Positions 34,943 through 47,545 of a stretch of DNA of 64,000 nt are shown piece by piece. The stretch spans positions 140,344,241-140,408,240 of the forward strand of contig CM043945.1 of NCBI GenBank assembly GCA_014529385.2, in the 5' to 3' direction. The DNA is from Adiantum capillus-veneris (taxonomy: Eukaryota > Streptophyta > Polypodiopsida > Polypodiales > Pteridaceae). Every line of letters starts with the position of its first letter. Position 1 is the first letter of the stretch. The notes beneath the pieces were generated by a model that had not been told where the DNA came from, did no database searches, and saw nothing but the letters and a program-made list of their open reading frames with translations. Position numbers and translations under genes: made by a program.

Positions 34943-37900
34943 TCTTCCTCACGATTCTCTACAGTGGAAGTAACACACACCGAGGTGGTGCATGAATGCT
35001 GTCTCACAGCGTCCATGTGGCAACAGACCTTCGGACCACATGAGTTAGTACGTATGCACGGATCTCTGCAAGGGCACAAGGTGCACATCTTGGTAGATGA
35101 CGGTGCTACCCACAATTTTATCAATTATGGATTAATGAAAAAACTCAAATTGCCTCAAACTCTGAGTATTCACCGCTACAAGGTAGCAATGATGAACGGA
35201 CACGATACCAAAATCTGGGATACTCAAGTCCGAGCCATCCCGTTGGAAGTACAAGGCTACTCCACATCCTTGGATTTTCAGGTTATGAACATGGAGAGGA
35301 TAGACATGGTCCTTGGTAGAGAATGGTTGCATAGCCTACTGAAGCGTAGCTATGAGCACAACAGCTTGATGTTCGAATCCCATGGCACACATGTGTTGTT
35401 GTTAGGAGAGAAGGATGTACCTTCTTCACCATTGATATATACAATTGAGCTCATGCAGCTCGTTTTTGATAATGAAATAGATCAAGTTTTATTGTGTTAC
35501 TCATTGTCTCATTTTCTCTCTAACATTGAATCTGTTGAACATTCCTCAACGCCGCATGCTTCTCTCTCATCTCTTCCACCAATGCTACTTCCCAACAAGC
35601 AAAAGTTTCTAGTGAGTTAAAAATTTATTAAAGGAATTTCACGATGTTTTTCCTAATGATCTGTCACCAGGATTACTGCCGACACGATCGGTGCAACATA
35701 GCATCAATGTGGTTGCAGGCAGTGAACCTGTCAGTAAACCACCCTACCGCATGAGTTACTGTGAAGCTGCTGAGGTGGAATGTCAGCTTGCTGACTATCT
35801 TAGCAGAGGGTTTATTCAACCCAGTTCCTCACCATGGGCTTCTCCTATCGTATTAGTAAAGAAAAATGACGATAGTATGCGTATGTGTGTAGACTACCGT
35901 GGCTTAAATGCGGTAATTGTTAAGAACAAGTACCCATTGCCACGCGTGGATGAGTTGTTCAAGAAGCTCACTCATGCTTGTATTTTTATGAAAATAGACT
36001 TGCGGTCAGGTTATCGCCAAGTACGTATTCAACTTGTTGATATACCCAAAACTGCATTCCGAACAAGGTTTGGACACTACGAGTTTTTGGTTATGCCTTT
36101 TGGGTTAACCAATGCGCCCGTAACATTCATGACATGGATAGTGTCTTGAGACCGTACTTGGAAAAATCTATCATCGTTTTTCTTGATGACATTCTGTATA
36201 CAGTGCTTCCGAAGAAGAACACTTACAACATTTGAGGCGAGTGTTCGAATTGTTACGAACAAATAAATTATACGCCAAAGAATGTAAGTGTGATTTTTTG
36301 AAAGAAAAAATTCACTATCTTGGGCATGTTATTTCAGCTAATGGGCTACATATAGATCAATCCAAAGTGGATACAATCCGGAAGTGGCCTCCTCTAGAAG
36401 AGTTACAGATTTTTTAAGGATTTGCAGGTTTTTATCGAAGGTTTGTTAAAAACTGCGCTATTATTGCTGTTCCCATGACGGACCAACTGAAAGGCAAAGG
36501 AAAAGCTTTTTAGTGGGGATCCGCTCAACAACATAGTTTTGATACGCTCAAGGATGCATTAGCTACAACTCCAATACTAGCTATTGTAGATCCTTTGAAA
36601 CCATTCATTTTGGAAATAAATGCCAGTGATCGTGCTATTGGAGCAGTCCTATTACAAGACGGGCGGCCAATTGCATTTGAAAGTAAGAAGCTGGATGCAG
36701 CACAACAGAACTACTCTACTTATGAACGCAAACTCTATGCAATAGTGTCTGCCTTAAAAACATGGCGACATTAATTGTATGGTGCTCAGTTTGAGATTGT
36801 GTTTGACCATGAAAGCATCAAATGGTTTACACAACAAACTGATTTGAAGGGTCTGAAAGCCAGGTGGGCCGAGATTCTTCACGAATATGACGCCAAGCTC
36901 CAGTATCGTAAAGGACGATACAATGTGGTGGCTGATGCTCTAAGTCGTATGCCCGAGATCAATTCTCTCTTGTTCACGAAACTTTGTAGTGAATTTTTGG
37001 ATTCTCTAAAGGGCAAATATGAGCATGATGACGCATATTCCAAATTGTGGAGCCATATACAAATGAGGGATCCTTCTCACTCCAATGATGGTAGTGTAAC
37101 GTTAACCTCAACACCTAGTTCTCCTCTATCGAGTTATGAACTACAGCGATGGAAGCATTTCACCATCGACAATGGGTACCTACTCCATAAGGGGAGAGTT
37201 TGTGTACCGACGGACACAGACATTCGGCACCAAATTCTTTATGAATGTCATGATAGTCCAAGTGCAGGGCACTTGGGTATTAGAAAGACTTATGCTCTCG
37301 TACGACAATAATTTTATTGGCCAGGTTTACATAGCTTTGTTCAAGCTTATGTCTTGCATTGCCAAAAATGTCAAGTTAACAAAGCAGAGCGCCTGAAAGC
37401 AGGAGGACTCTTACATCCTTTGGAGATTCCCAATGGTAAATGGGAAAGTATCTCTATGGATTTTATTGTGGGTTTACCAACCACTGTATGAGGTCATGAC
37501 TCGCTATGCGTGGTCGTAGACCTGTTGACTAAACTATGTAAGTTTATTCCAACCAAATCAATGATTAAGAGTCCAGAACTAGCCAAGTTATTTGTGGAAA
37601 ACCTATACAAGTTGTATGGTTTTCCAAGTAACATTGTCAATGATCATGATCCCAAGTTTAACAGTCATTTTTGGAGGGTTGTGTTCAAACGATTGGGTAC
37701 ACAACTAAACCTCACTACAACCGATCATCCAGAAACAGATGGTCAGATTAAACGAGTTAACCAAGTGCTAGAGGATATGCTAAGAGCATACATTAGCAAG
37801 AAACAGTCAGACTGGGAAGAATATTTACTTATTTTCGAGTTTGCCTACAATAGTGCTAAGCATGTCACAACTGGATTTAGTCCTTTCATGCTCATGTATG

Positions 37901-38588
37901 GTTTTCAACCTAGGTCACCTGTTACGTGGGGTTGGCAACCGAAAAGCTCCAACAGGTTAAGGATTTTCTCCAAGACCACATGGATATGCTGAAACTCGCT
38001 CGTCAAAATGTTCGACAAGCGCAATATCGGTATAAGAAGTACGCTGATGAGAAACGTCGGCAAGTTACCTTTGAGGAAGGGGAGGAAGTATTTTTACGTG
38101 TGCCAGAACATTCAGAAAGTCTGAAAACTGGGCCAACACCTAAATTATCTCCACAATATTGTGGACCATTCAAAATACTCAAGTGAGTAGGTGATTGTGC
38201 CTACAAATTATTGCTACCTATACATTCTCGTATTCATCCGGTGTTTCATGTACGCCTAGTACGTAAGCGATTACATAGGGACGACAATTTCATTGAACAA
38301 CAGATTTTGGTTGATTTCATTAAACCTCCTACCTTACCGCATGAACCTGAACGCATTCTCAACTATCATGATTTACGTACGCGTCATCATGTACGTCAAC
38401 AAGCCTTAATCAAGTGGAAAGATCGACCTGAGGAAGGCGCCACTTGGGAAAAGATTAGTGTTCTTAAGAAGAAGTTTCCCACTTTTGTTTTTGAGCACGA
38501 AAACCAGACTAAACAAGGGCAAGGCTGGGCTAGGCAGTGTGGAAAGGGAGTCCAACTAGGGCAAAGGGCTAGGAGCCATGCTATATAG
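34943..38588 (+). pseudogene. Ty3/gypsy chromovirus pol, copy II
   Basis: The most complete pol of this family here. Domains in order: retropepsin with ILVDDGATHNF (about 35095-35125); RT from 35690 ([33 protein letters not shown]) with catalytic FLDDI near 36180; RNase H (36440-36960, ending NVVADALSRM); an integrase zinc region (HDSPSAGHLGIRK ... HCQKCQ, 37250-37370) and core (SMDFIVGLP, NDHDPKFNSHFW, DHPETDGQIKR, 37450-37990); a GPF/HPVFHV module (38155-38250); and a chromodomain-like end (LIKWKDRPEEGATWEKI, 38408-38460). About six stops or frameshifts break it. Gag and both LTRs are missing: it starts at the same internal point as copy I and is inserted in copia. Confidence 0.9.
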
Positions 38589-41440
38589 TGGGAGGCTGGG
38601 AGGTGGACTCCAGGGCACTAGTTCCCCTAGTCTTACAATTGAAGTGGAGTGTAAATAGGTGCAAAAAGAAAATAAATACTTGCTATTGCAAGCATTTGCA
38701 AGTCTTGCTGAAACGTTTGAACCATAATAGAAGGTGAAATAGAAATCACTTCTAGGTGCAAACAATGAAACTTTTTCATTAACAATTCATAGCCTTTCTA
38801 TATTCATAAAAAACCATCTGTAATGTTGTTTAACAACACTTGTACTTGAACAAGTCATTCTAAGTATCCGACAATCTCTGGCCACCGAAATTGCTCCTGA
38901 TACGTTGTGCTGAAAATGGTCTAGAAATCAGATTTGACCAGCACCTAGGGACTTTGTCGTGACACATACTTGAAATAGTGGGTGCCAGTGTCAGTCCGAG
39001 AGACTCATATTCTCCACATGTGGAATATGTCTCATGTAAGGGTGTCTAAAAAAAAAAACATCCTTCAAGTACGAGATGTACTTGTGCGTGGAGGTAACTG
39101 CAAACACTCTATGATAGGAGTGAGAGGGACTCTCATTATCCTTGCTCCACACTGGCTAAACCGAACTCCTTGAGTTTCTGGACAATGTTGTATCCCATGT
39201 GACAACATGTGCCAAATAAACCCTACAAGTGGGTCTATAACTGCATAATGCGAAAACTTAATTTGGGCAGTACAGCCCAAATGGCTTGGCTCTTAAATGA
39301 CCTTGTCATTTCTCTTAAAAGCAAAAATGGATATGCATCCTACATAGAAAAAACAAACCAAAAAGAAAAAAACCAAAACAGATGTGTACCTGTAGCGGAG
39401 TGAAAAGAACCTATACAAAATTTTCGCCTGCAAAGGCCGAGGAATACTAATTGAAAATTAGCGAAATGCAAGTAGTATTGCACATGGAACCCTGGGTCTT
39501 GCCTTGGCAAACTAGACCCCTTTGGCAAAATCAACATTGTCAAACCCTTTGGTTAAACATTGCAGGAAAACTGTTCAATTAGCAACCGATAGTATCTTAA
39601 GTTAACTCTGGAAGTTTAAATTATCTACGAGCCCTTGGAAGCTTATGGATTTCTTTCCTTGAAAGTGCAATTGTGCAGATTCCAAGAATTGATCATCACA
39701 CGTAATAAGTGATTGAAGCATCACAAGCTAGGTCTTACCCCCAAACGGGAATTGTATAGACACTCTTAGTGTTGTAGATAAAATACAAGATCCATTCAAG
39801 TTAGAATCATATTCACAACGGGATCTTGTCTAGACTCAAAATTCATAATCGAGGAGTTTTGCGAACACCCGTGCTATCTGAATTGCGTGCATCGGAATAG
39901 TACGCCATGCATACATACCAAAAAATAGAATAATAAGCCCATGGCTTCAAGGACAGTCTCAACCTTGTGAGCCGGTGGTATACCTGCCGTGCACGATGAC
40001 ACTTGCATGGATACATTACAGTGCGCCGTTGCATAAACTATGAGCTTATATCCATATAGTGCTAAAGATCTTATTCATTAGCACTTTGCTATATAGAGTG
40101 GATTCTTACAAAGTCTGCCCAAGCACGTTGCTTTGCACAACAAAGGAAGCATTTGCAAAAATGCAAAGTAAAGCATAGGAAAACAAAAAAAAGAATGTGA
40201 AAGTTGACTAACCTTGATGCCCACTTGTGGCCGGGCTTATGGTAGTGCGCTCGAATCGGCTCGAGTGAGTAAGCGTAAGTATCATATACACCCTCGTGTG
40301 ATGTAAAAAACTACAGACATCTCGACAAGTTTCCCTAAGTGCGGATGCTCCTAGCATATTCCAAACCTTTTTGGATCACGTTGGCCAACAATGGGTGGAT
40401 CATGTCGTTATCTGATTGCATTAATGACAGACAACCTGCCTATGAGTCGTGCTCTAGTAGCTTGAAGCCTTGCGTCTCCCCACTCCTTAAGAGTAGGAAG
40501 AGGATAAATCAAAGAGATACTTGTTAAGCACAATTGATGACCAATTAAGTGTATAGAGCCTTGCTCCTCGTGGGAACACTGCGGTGCATCGGCATTCAGT
40601 GCCACCGCTACCTTGCACAAGAAGTAACTTGTGCAAATCTCTTAAAGAACCCCTGGAATGTAAAATTATCAGAAAGCTAGAAAACCTGAAAAACCTGAAA
40701 TATCAAACCTGCTGATCAACTGCAATCATGATCTTCCTAAAACCGCGCTCTAGTCAAACCGTGAGTATATCCCTTGGGTTCAAGCTCCCGTGGAGAATCT
40801 CGATGACACGCTATTTGGTGATTTTACCTGGGAAATCAGTCGAACATCAGACCCTGTCAAAGTTACCCAATTTGCCGACTCTAGCCATTATAGAATTGTC
40901 CCTTTGGCACGGCCATTGAATGCAGCCTTGCGGGTCTTCACAAACCTCCAATGATCATGTATGTTGTGCTGTTTTATGACACATGGTACCATCATCTCCT
41001 TGATTGCCTGCTCGTTCCGTCCCCGCAGCCGGTAGGTGTCTTCTTGCGAGTGGTATGGGAGGTGAGAAGGGGCCCTTATGGTGACCCTCGGTCACTTTAG
41101 GGTGCCCAAAGTAAACCTCTAATATGAAAACCAGAGAAAAAGCCATGGCGACGATGTCTGCAGGGATGTGCGCGAGAGAAAAAGAGGCAGCGCCTCATGT
41201 GATGCTCGGTGATCTGCGCTACTGAAACGGGTCTTGGTCGTGTCCCCCTTGCGCTCCCAACGGGCCTGACATGCCGGGATTTCATGCAGGTCGCTCCCGT
41301 CCCTCCTCCGCTAAGCGGGCTTGCCCGCGTTGCTTGTCGGCTTCCAAGCTCCTGCTTAGGGCTTACTCCCGCGCGGTTAGCCTCTACTCAAGGGGCCATG
41401 CCCGCCCTGCAGCAGCAGGGTCTCCTCGTGAAACTTGCCC
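38589..41440. other. Non-coding region, no gene seen
   Basis: After the gypsy pol end I find no supported gene. Frames of 60-70 codons on both strands lack coding character. A 3' LTR for copy II could lie near 38.6 kb, but no second copy allows its definition. Confidence 0.4.
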
Positions 41441-41448
41441 ACGGCCCT

Positions 41449-41449
<1 letters not shown>

Positions 41450-41514
<65 letters not shown>

Positions 41515-41539
41515 TGAGAGAGAGAGAGAGAGAGAGAGA
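41450..41539 (+). repeat. Compound (CA)n-(GA)n microsatellite
   Basis: About 43 bases of CA repeat (41450-41492) pass directly into about 47 bases of GA repeat with one interruption. The His-Thr and Arg-Glu frames across it are artefacts. Confidence 0.95.
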
Positions 41540-41757
41540 TGAAGTCATGCAACAAGCCATGCAACTTTTCCCTCCTCCATAGCTCTCCTCGCCCTGAGCT
41601 CTAATATCAGTGAAATGCCCAGGGAACTGCCTAGCTTGGATTCATCGCCCAACCTCCCTTATATAGCCCTTGGCTACTGAATCCCCTGTTCCATACTGGC
41701 AGTCGGTCACTTACTGGCCCAGGTCCGTGACCTCCCCTGGGTATGCCCTGGCATGAC

Positions 41758-42124
41758 AACAGTGGTCAAAAAGTGTAAGCACTCGGCCCTCTTCCAAGAA
41801 TAAGATACCACATGCTACTGTATTTACCATTAAGGTGGGCCGCCCAATTGACACGGTCCCTTTCATTAAAGCTACTCTAGAAAAGAAAACTCTAGTTGAC
41901 ATTGATGTTGATGGAATGGCTTAGGTATGCATGATAACAGAGTCCACTACGGAGGAAGTAGGGATTTCTCATTCCGCAAAGGCCTCCGTCTGCATTGGTA
42001 TGGCTAATTATCGATGGGGTAAATGCTTGGATATTGCTGAAAATGGCGAAGTTATAGTGCTTGACATTGAGTGTCTTGTAGATTCCTATGTTATGGAAGC
42101 AAAGGCATATCTATAATTTTGGGC
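41758..42124 (+). pseudogene. Retropepsin-like fragment, first copy
   Basis: The plus strand reads LVDIDVDGMA, a stop, VCMITESTTEEVGIS, then SVCIGMANYRWGKCLDIAEN and ECLVDSYVMEAKA. This is laid out like the aspartic protease region of a plant retroelement (Asp-containing loop followed by a hydrophobic core). I infer the class from pattern, not from an exact motif: the expected Asp-Ser/Thr-Gly is replaced by VDVDG. It is repeated at 42388-42757. Confidence 0.45.
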
Positions 42125-42387
42125 CAATAAAATGAGATCTTGGCCAATAAAAGAATGAGGAGAGACAAAGAAAAACAATCCGAGCAAGAGCAAGAGCAAG
42201 AACTACTGAGGAAAATGGGTAAAAGGCTAAAGTAGAAGATAAACCTTAGAGCATAAGATGAGGGAGGAGGAAGCAAATTATCTACTAGGCCAAGGTATAG
42301 ATGAGTACGATCTTATTAAAAATATCAAAATACTGAAAGCTAACATAGATTTTGGCCAAATGCTTGCTTCAATTTCTACGGTAAGAA

Positions 42388-42757
42388 GACAGTGGTCAAA
42401 AAGTGTAAGCACTCAGACCCTCTTCCAAGAATATGATACCACATACTACTGTATTTACCATTAAGGTGGGCCGCGCAGTTGACATAGTCCCTCTCATTAA
42501 ATACTTTAGGAAAGAAAAGTCTAGTTGACATTGATGTTGATGGAGGGGCTCAGGTATGCGTGATAACAAAGTCCACTATAGAGGAAGTAGGGATTTCTGA
42601 TTCCTCGAAGGCCTCCGTTTGCATTCGTATGGCTAATTATCGCTGGGGTAAATGCTTGGATATTGCTGAAAATGGCTATATTGGGTGCTTGACATTGAGA
42701 GTCTTGTAGATTTCTATATTATGGAAGCTAAGGCAATGACTTATCTATAATTTTGGG
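42388..42757 (+). pseudogene. Retropepsin-like fragment, second copy
   Basis: A direct repeat of 41758-42124, with point changes and two small deletions that break the frame after NYRWGKCLDIAENG. The ~260 bases between the copies encode a Lys/Glu-rich stretch (42258-42390). The two copies lie 630 bases apart in the same orientation. Confidence 0.5.
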
Positions 42758-42779
42758 ATAGAAGTCCCTTTGGTGGCTC

Positions 42780-43660
42780 GTTGATGGGCTCGTCCAGAAA
42801 ACGGCCGAGATCACGTCTTGCTTAATGCGCGTGGGAGCCTTGGTGGCACCGCGCGGAGTTGAAGTTTAGTTGAGTGCGGAAGCGTCTTTATGTTCAAGCT
42901 GAGCGAACGAAGCTATTCGGGCCTTGAGCGCGTATGTAAGAGGTCCCTCTGGAACTCTCTCAGGTCACTTTGGCCTATCTTGGAAAGTTGCCGAAATGGG
43001 CCCCAGACCGCCTCGAGTCGGGGTAGACTAAACTTGCCAACAGCCCGTTGGTTGAGAACGAGGAGCACCACGGGCGCGCGTTCATGAGTGTGCATGGCTG
43101 ATCTCGAAGAGGAAGTCGAGGTTTCCGCGTGGAGTACCTAAACGTCCAAATCGGACATACTGTCCGCGCGTAGCGCCAAGCCGACGCTCGCAAAAATGAA
43201 CCGACTACGAATCTGCCGCAGCCTTCGTCTACGAACGGGGAGCGCCTCGGGCACTTGTTCGTGAATGTGCATAGATGAGCTTGTAGAGGACGTCAAGACC
43301 TCCACGTGGGGTACTCGAACGACCAAAACAGATCATCTGTCCACTTGAGACGCCTTGCCTACGCTCGCCGAACAGATCCGCGGACTACGAGCCGACGGCC
43401 CCGAAACTGGGTCATGGAATCCCTATGCGTGGCGGACTCCCCCAATTACCTCCACGTGATTTAAGTGGAGGGGGACACCCCCCTTACCGGGCACTCTCAA
43501 ACCCCCATACATGTCCACAGTACGTAGACGGTGTGGTGAGAAAATATAGGTCAGGTCTATGTCCCATCGTTCGTCGTCCCCATCCGGGTTCATCGCACGT
43601 CCCCACAAGCTGTGCCACGATTAGCCGAGATTGGGTGGTCATTGTCCCACCATCATTATT
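42780..43660 (+). repeat. GC-rich repeat block
   Basis: Unlike its AT-rich surroundings, this block is GC-rich. It contains two diverged ~190-bp tandem units (about 43068-43250 and 43251-43420), each with a TCATGAGTGTGCAT-like and an ACGAACGGGGAGCGCC-like segment. No coding frame is supported. It may be an LTR or tandem-satellite remnant. Confidence 0.5.
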
Positions 43661-43686
43661 CCGTGAATAGTCCTACATCATCCCTG

Positions 43687-43770
43687 AGATTCCAAAATTT
43701 TTATAAATATTCGCAATACAGTAAGAGATTCCAAAATTTTTATAAATATTCCCAATACAGTAGAAACTTC
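43687..43770 (+). repeat. 42-bp tandem duplication
   Basis: GAGATTCCAAAATTTTTATA and the following ~22 bases, ending CAATACAGTA, occur twice head to tail with one clear difference. Confidence 0.8.
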
Positions 43771-44480
43771 CCAAGATGCCCTTTAAATTTATCAAATTTC
43801 CCAAAATACTTAGTTGTAAGATCAAATTTTTATGAAGTTATGAATATTTGTGCAGGCCGATTGTCTATCAATCCAGGTTACTAAATTAGAATGTGTGTTG
43901 GTTACGTACGCTTTGGAGATGAATTGTTTTATTAATTTTAAACATAATTGCGTTTTCTTGAGAGGTAACTTGTATCATGCTAGGCACTTAGAGAACGGGT
44001 CTCAATTGTCGAAAAGAAATATGGATGAGAAGGCGTAAACAATTGAGCCAAAAGAGAGAATTGTTTTTTGGGATTTTTTGATATTAGAGGGGTATTTGTG
44101 AATTTCCACAAATTAGAGAGGTATGTTGGGTAATATCCCCTTTTATCAAGGCGTCAGTAGTAGACGATAGGGATACTTAGAGGCGTTGATTTTTCTCCTC
44201 CGCTTCTCAAAGGCTTTTGACATTGGACAGTGTTAATAATACTCTTATTGTAATTAGTCATATCATAAAACAGTGTTGATTAAACCACCATCAATCTACT
44301 TTATCGTTCAGAATTTGGGTCCTGGTCAGAAAAGTCTGTTGTAAGGGAAATTGGACTTGTAAAACAATTTAATTCATATTCAATTAACAATTTGAGAAGG
44401 CTCATTCAACAAAGAACTTGTATAGATGGGGGAGGAGAGGTAAGGTGGGGGCGGAGGTATAGATGTATAGGGACCATAAT
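43771..44480. other. 3' flank of chalcone synthase, no gene
   Basis: AT-rich intergenic sequence, no supported gene. Confidence 0.5.
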
Positions 44481-44500
44481 CATAAAATAAAGGGAAGCGC

Positions 44501-44506
44501 TTTATT
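44501..44506 (-). terminator. Candidate polyadenylation signal
   Basis: AATAAA on the minus strand, about 130 bases past the chalcone synthase stop codon, is a plausible near-upstream poly(A) element. Confidence 0.4.
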
Positions 44507-44635
44507 TTACTAGAAAGAGCCAACAGACAAAAGAGCAGCTACTGGTCATGACGGTTGCTGCTGCTGCTGCATTTTACCCTCACATAATATGCCCGTTCTT
44601 GCTTGCATATAGCTATGGTGGTTGGTGTCAGAAAC

Positions 44636-46190
44636 TTAGCTGCTAGCAAGAGGGACACTCCTCAACACTACAGTTTCACATGTGAGCCCAGGCCCAAATC
44701 CTAAGAGCAGGCCCCACTCAAATCCTTCCCCAGAAGTGGACAGCTTCTGCTCCACTGACTTTTTCCTTAAGTGATCCATGATGAAGAGCACGCATGCACT
44801 CGACATGTTGCCATAATCTGACAGCACCTGTCGGCTCGGCGCCATCTTCTCTGGCTTCAGCTGCAATTTCTGCTCCACCTGGTCCAAAATGGCTGGCCCA
44901 CCTGGGTGAGCAATCCAGAAGACATCATTAAAGCTCGGAGCCGCTCCCTCTTCACTACCAAAGACCTGCAAAAGATCCACAACATAACATAAGCTTTATT
45001 TTGCGAACGGGCGGATCGGATTGCGCATTCAACATATTCCAACCCAAATTTTCAGAAGAAACCAATTACCTTCTCAAATGAATCTTTCAGTACAGTGCCA
45101 ATATTCTTGGAGATGATCCCAGGCACATCCTTCATGAGATGGAAAGTGAGACCCACTTCCCTCAAATGCCCATCAATGGCACCATCACTATCAGGCAAGA
45201 TGTTAGAGCCGACATAATGAACCTCAAACCATGGTCTCTCAACCTCCGGGATCGGATCCGACCCCACTATGATGGCCGATGCGCCATCTCCAAACAAAGC
45301 TTGACCCACAAGACTGTCCAAATGGGTTTCGCTCGGACCCCTGAATGTGACTGCTGTCAACTCACTGCAGACCACTAGCACTCTTGCCCCCTTGTTGTTC
45401 TCTGCCAAATCCTTGGCAATTCTCATGACAGTACCCCCAGCGAAGCATCCTTGTTGATACATCATGAGCCTCTTCACACTTGGGCGGAGCCCAAGAAGCT
45501 TGGTCAGGGCCCAATCTGCTCCGGGCATGTCGACACCACTGGTGGTGCAGAAGATAAGGTGGGTGATCTTGGATTTGGGTTGGCCCCACTCCTTGATGGC
45601 CTTCGTTGCAGCTTCCTTGCCCAGTTTTGGTACCTCTACCACAACCATGTCCTGTCTGACATCCAAGGATTTCTCCCAGTATGCGCACATGTTAGGGTTG
45701 GCCTTCAGGATTTCCTCATTCAAGTGCATATACCTCTTCTTGATTCCAGATTTGTCACCTGCAAGAGCACATAATCAAGGAGATCAAGCACGTGGATTGT
45801 GTTCCAACTTCCAAGGGCGGGCATATGCGCACACATGCCACAGGTGGTTCTGAGATAACTACTTGCAGCCCAGAATTCAACCATATGCATCATCCGTTCC
45901 TCACTTCACAGAACAGCATATTTTGCCACCAAACTACATCACTCAAGAAAATGCAGGAAATACACAGCAGAAAAAAAAGAGCTCGATCACTTACACATGC
46001 GCTGGAATTTCTCCTTCAAATCTGTCATATGATTGCTGTTGGTGATGTTGAAGTAAAACTCCGGGTATTCGCTCTGATTGAAGACATTGGGTGGATTTGC
46101 GGTCCCGATGGCGAGCACTGTGGCTGGGCCATCTGCTCGCTCCATTTTGCGAGCGCAAGGAGGGAAGGTGGCGCCATTGGGGACCGGCAT
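44636..46190 (-). CDS. CHS: Chalcone synthase
   Basis: A type III polyketide synthase that condenses p-coumaroyl-CoA with three malonyl-CoA to naringenin chalcone, the first committed flavonoid step, in the cytosol. Exons on the minus strand: 46190-45995, 45758-45070 and 44965-44636. Introns of 236 and 104 bp have GT/AG ends. The spliced product is 404 residues, within the family's usual range. The first intron splits the Cys codon at residue 66, the conserved position in plant CHS genes. The second, after Lys295, is not in the typical one-intron angiosperm gene. Catalytic Cys170 ([11 protein letters not shown]), His315 ([10 protein letters not shown]) and Asn348 (SDYGNMSSA) are present, as are the gatekeepers Phe221 (ALFGDG) and Phe271 (LTFHLMKD) and the GFGPG loop near the end. 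About six extra residues lie just before FWIAHPGG. No lesion is seen; it appears functional. A closely related CHS-like polyketide synthase cannot be excluded from sequence alone. Confidence 0.96.
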
Positions 46191-46399
46191 CGTGGAAGCT
46201 CGAGCGGGAACAATCGAGCTTTTACAGGTCTCCTCCCAGACGCCCGATGTAGCTATCCTCTGCTGAAGATTTTACCAAGACAGAAGCGAGCCTGCGAGAG
46301 CTCCTCAAGCTTTGGGAGAAAGCTTGCAGAGCTCAAGCTGTGATGGCAAGCGCGGCGGCCGAGGTATGGCAGCAGTGATGTCTGTAGGAGGGGGAGGAC

Positions 46400-46665
46400 G
46401 GCTATTATAAAGCGCGAACACGCAGAGAGGAGAGGTATCGGGTCTCTGGTCCGTGTTGGGAGGAATGAAGTGGAGTGCTCGTGTACAAGAAGGTGGCGAG
46501 AGGCGCACACACACTCGTTTCGGTCGGCGGCGAGCTTCATGTTTTAAGGCTCACGCCCTCTCGGTTTTTATTTTACGTGAGGTGTGAGCTCCTCTACTGC
46601 ACATCTGGTATGTACGCATGCTTTCACACGTTTACCCCCTCCCCGTCCTCTTCGACACGTGGCCA
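46400..46665 (-). promoter_or_regulatory. CHS promoter: TATA and G-box
   Basis: On the minus strand a TATA-like TTTATAATAG lies at about 46412-46403, roughly 215 bases before the start codon. A perfect CACGTG core (46656-46661, minus strand GCCACGTGTCG) lies 250 bases further upstream, and another ACGT core near 46575. G-box/ACGT elements with nearby MYB-type sites drive light and UV induction of CHS in other plants. That role here is inferred from the motif and its position. Confidence 0.5.
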
Positions 46666-46689
46666 ACCCTTTGTCCTCAAAACATTTTG

Positions 46690-47545
46690 ACAAAAATGAA
46701 TAAATTACCATTGTTTTTCAAAAAACCAACGTTCAAGGTATTTCTATCGAACTCAAATTGTGAAATCCAATCTAGATTATTAAACTACCTCGAAGACAAC
46801 CGTAAAATTCAAACGTATCAGTGTAACAATAACAAATTATTCAATGTTTTTTTAAAAAAAGCAGTACCCTCTCTCCAATAGAGAGAGTTAGTTTATGCTA
46901 ACTCACAAAACATACAAATACTCCATGCGTAGGATGTGCCATGGAGGCCATATCCAAAAAGAATTACAAGTGTTCATTCATACTCGCATGGATTTGCTAA
47001 ACACAAACTGTCCAAACGATTCGTCCATAACAGGGGAGGCCAACCCCGACCACAAACTGACTCAAACCATGCATAATTATGAAACATACCACTTATAATG
47101 TTGTAAGGGTGGGGCCCTCTGTCCCCATCACCAACAAAGGTTACCCAAGGTGTCACCATGTTGCTGCCATTACCACTGGCACCCACATACCCCAAGAAAA
47201 CCAATGCCTACTATTGAACAAGAGCATACTATTGAACAAGAGCAGAGTGAGATAACTTTCTAAAAAGTTACCTTCCTAACACCCTAGCTTTTATGGAAAA
47301 CAAGTAAACATTGAGTAAACAATCAACTTAATCACACATTGCAATCAACTTGATCAATGAAACCTTCAAACTAGACTTAATACTCATTGTCTTCTCATTA
47401 TACCCCCTCATTGTCAACTAGCAAAAAAGAATACGATGAATCAACACTTCCATTCCATTGAAATATACATAGTTACAATAGGATCATATTTGTTGAAATA
47501 TAGTGAACCAACTTCAAGAAGCCTCCATCTCATCTTGGGACAACT
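46690..47545. other. Intergenic, no gene seen
   Basis: Upstream flank of CHS up to the next LTR. No supported gene or repeat was found. Confidence 0.5.

Noticed and set aside
41209-41582. Two frames with His-Thr and Arg-Glu repeats
   Set aside because: Produced by the CA/GA microsatellite.
45362-46343. Long frames on the opposite strand and other frames of the chalcone synthase locus
   Set aside because: Shadows of the real CHS exons caused by their codon composition.
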